From Pseudomonas sp. Teo4 (lineage in GTDB: Bacteria; Pseudomonadota; Gammaproteobacteria; Pseudomonadales; Pseudomonadaceae), in NCBI RefSeq assembly GCF_034387475.1, contig NZ_JAXCIL010000001.1, positions 1,736,001 through 1,800,000 of the forward strand: DNA of 64,000 nucleotides, written 5' to 3'. Of this stretch, positions 62,375-64,000 are shown piece after piece. Numbering within the stretch: the stretch's first letter is position 1; every line of letters begins with the position of its first letter. The position numbers and the translations under genes were made by a program. Below the pieces are notes generated by a model. That model was not told the DNA's origin. It ran no database searches and saw only the letters and a list, made by a program, of their open reading frames with translations.

Positions 62375-64000
62375 TCAGAAGGTGTACTTGGCGTTGAACG
62401 ACACGTAATCGCGGTCCGCCAGCAGGCGGCCCTGGGCGACATCTGGCGAACTGAGGTAGGCCACATAGGTCAGGCCCACCTGGAAGTTGCCCAGGTACTT
62501 GAAGTCGCCGCCCACGGTCAGGCGTTTTTCATCGCGCCCCAGGCCCTGGTAGGCGCTGCCGTCGACGTTCTGCTGCCACACCACCTTGGTGGTCAGGTCC
62601 AGGCCGTTGGCGATGGACGGGTAATCCATGTAGGCGCCCACGCCCAGCAGGGTCGAGCCGCGGGTCTGGGTGTCGGACTCGAACTCGTCGAAACGGCCGT
62701 CCACTCCGGCGCCACCGCCAGTGACCACCAGGGTGTCGACGCCGGCGATGTGCTGATGCACCACCTCGCCCATGAACGTGGTCTGCTGAGCCAGGAAGCT
62801 CGGGCCCAGGATGTACGAGGCGTTGAGGTTGCCTTGCCAGATCTGCCCGGTGGTGGGTGCACCGTTGTTGAGGTAGACCGAGGCACCGTCGCGGTAGCTC
62901 AGGTCGCCGGCATACTGCACCGCATCGCCGATCTTGGAGCTGAAGCTGACCCCGGTCAGCTCGACATCCTCGAAGTAGCCCATGCGGTAAGACGGCGCAA
63001 CGCTGGTGTTGGAACGCTGGCTGACCCGCGAATTCGACGAGTACTGGGTCTGCCCGGTGAAGTCGAAGAACAGTGAACCAACCCGCTCGTGGTAGCGGTA
63101 GTGGAACAGGCCGACCTCGGTGTTTTCGGTGATGCGATAGCGCACACCCATGCCCCACTGGCCGCTGTCCCGGGTTTGACCTCGCCGGCATAGTTGACGC
63201 CGGTAAAGCTCTTGTCCGGCAGGCTTTCGATCACCCCGGCGTTGAGGCGGAAGAACTCCGCCCCCGGGCCAAAGGTATCGCTGCCGAAGTAGTCGCCCAC
63301 CGGGTTGAGCTGGGTCTTCTCCCATTCGTACTGGTAGAAGCCCACCAGCGCCAGGTCTTCGTTCAACGACCAGGACGCCGACACCTGCCCCACCGGCAGG
63401 TAGGCATCCTTGGCTTCGGTGCCGGGCACGTTGAACTTGGTGGCGTCCACCGGGGCCTGGCCCTGGCTGATGTTCGCCCAGAACAGGCTCTCGCCCCAGG
63501 CCACCAGGTGGCGGCCGGCCTTGAGCGACAGATACTGGGTGTCGCCCAGCTGGTAGTTGCCATACACATAGGCGTCCAGCAGCCGCGCCCTGCTGCCGCT
63601 CAGGCGCCGGGTGTCCTCGACGAAGCCATCGCTGCGGCCAACCTTGTTCACCGTCTGCGGCGAGTCGTTGTCGTTGCGCTGGTGGTAGACGTCATCGTAG
63701 AAATGGCTGCCGCGCAGCACCGCGCCGACGTTGTCGTGGCGCAGGCGCAATTCGCCGAACAGGCTGACCCGGTTGGTGATCAGCGAGCCGCGCTTGAAGT
63801 TGCGCGTGCCGTCGTCATTGTTGATGTCGTTGAGGTACTGGTTCGCCTGCTTGGCGGTGCGCATCGAGGCGGTGTAGTTGACCGTCAACGACGACTCCAG
63901 GGTGGTGTCCTCGCCCAGCTCCAGGGTTGGCCCGGCACTGGCCGCGCCACTGGCCAGGCCAATGGCCACGGCCAGCCAGCTGCGCCCCCAAAACCCTTGG
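62375..64000 (-). CDS. DUF1302 outer-membrane beta-barrel protein (partial, frame break)
   Basis: A beta-barrel porin whose start lies beyond the window: the signal peptide residues LAVAIGLASGAASAGP appear at the very edge. The mature part starts TLELGEDTTLESSLTVNYTASM and continues with alternating aromatic strands such as LRLRHDNVGAVLRGSHFYDDVY; it ends in FNAKYTF, with the C-terminal Phe typical of outer-membrane barrels. A frame break is at 63169-63171 (a G run one short in coding sense), where PGDSGQWGMGVRYR restores the reading. DUF1302 pairs with DUF1329 in uptake modules for hydrophobic compounds. Confidence 0.78.

Noticed and set aside
35132..63325. Programmed ribosomal frameshifting or phase variation as the cause of the frame breaks
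   Set aside because: Too many genes, mostly short runs of 3-6 bases, no slippery heptamers with downstream structures and no common signal. Sequence error or recent decay is simpler.
1..64000. tRNA, rRNA or integrase/transposase genes bordering an island
   Set aside because: None could be recognised by reading; island status of any segment therefore rests only on composition and content.

Overview
The window reads as chromosome of a high-GC Gammaproteobacterium, most likely a Pseudomonas of the P. putida group. The evidence is the gene content (LysR/HxlR regulators, MHS-type MFS transporters, EndA, AzlCD, Gfa), the codon use, and the REP-type hairpins (arms such as GTGGGAGCCGGCTTGCCGG) that separate gene blocks. 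No rRNA, tRNA, CRISPR array or insertion sequence was seen.

Left block (1-15.1 kb): ordinary accessory metabolism and transport. It holds LysR regulators, an HDOD signalling protein, a GFA-type glutathione enzyme, an SDR, an HxlR regulator with an EmrAB-like efflux pair, an NCS1 permease, MFS carriers, endonuclease I and an AzlCD exporter. At 15.2-23.8 kb a LysR gene is divergent from a coherent catabolic operon: MHS permease, two-subunit TPP decarboxylase, acyl-CoA dehydrogenase, class III CoA-transferase, MaoC-type hydratase, CitE-type lyase and TetR. It probably takes up a (keto)dicarboxylate, activates it with CoA and cleaves it to central metabolites; the substrate is unknown.

Middle block (23.9-34.6 kb): a DUF1906/SH3/CHAP-like cell-wall protein facing a small lipoprotein, an MHS carrier with an orphan periplasmic binding protein, and an accessory-looking locus. 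That locus has an ORC-like AAA ATPase preceded by TATAG elements spaced on the DNA helical repeat, a 55-aa membrane peptide, and an alpha/beta-hydrolase fused to a caspase-fold protease. An etfBA pair follows.

Right block (34.7-64 kb): a steroid (testosterone/bile-acid type) degradation cluster. It has KshA (ring B opening), HsaC and HsaD (ring A cleavage), the CD-ring set (IpdA, IpdB, IpdC, IpdF, EchA20, FadA6), two acyl-CoA dehydrogenase pairs, further hydratases, thiolase and SDRs, an NTF2-like protein and an Old Yellow Enzyme. An envelope module (DUF1329, RND permease, YCF48-like protein, DUF1302 porin) and a LuxR/TeiR-like regulator complete it. A conserved box, GTCC-N4-GGAC flanked by CATC and TA(A)CGC, sits 60-105 bp upstream of five transcription-unit starts and is the probable regulator site. 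Missing from the window are 3-ketosteroid dehydrogenase, KshB, HsaAB, the HsaEFG steps and FadD3.

The most peculiar property is that 13 of the 26 genes between 34.9 and 64 kb carry frame breaks (18 sites), nearly all explained by loss of one G or C, while I found none in the left 34.6 kb. Protein similarity continues cleanly on both sides of every break. Homopolymer under-calling or a poorly polished segment is the simplest reading, with very recent decay as the alternative. For those genes I give the full span and mark the break.
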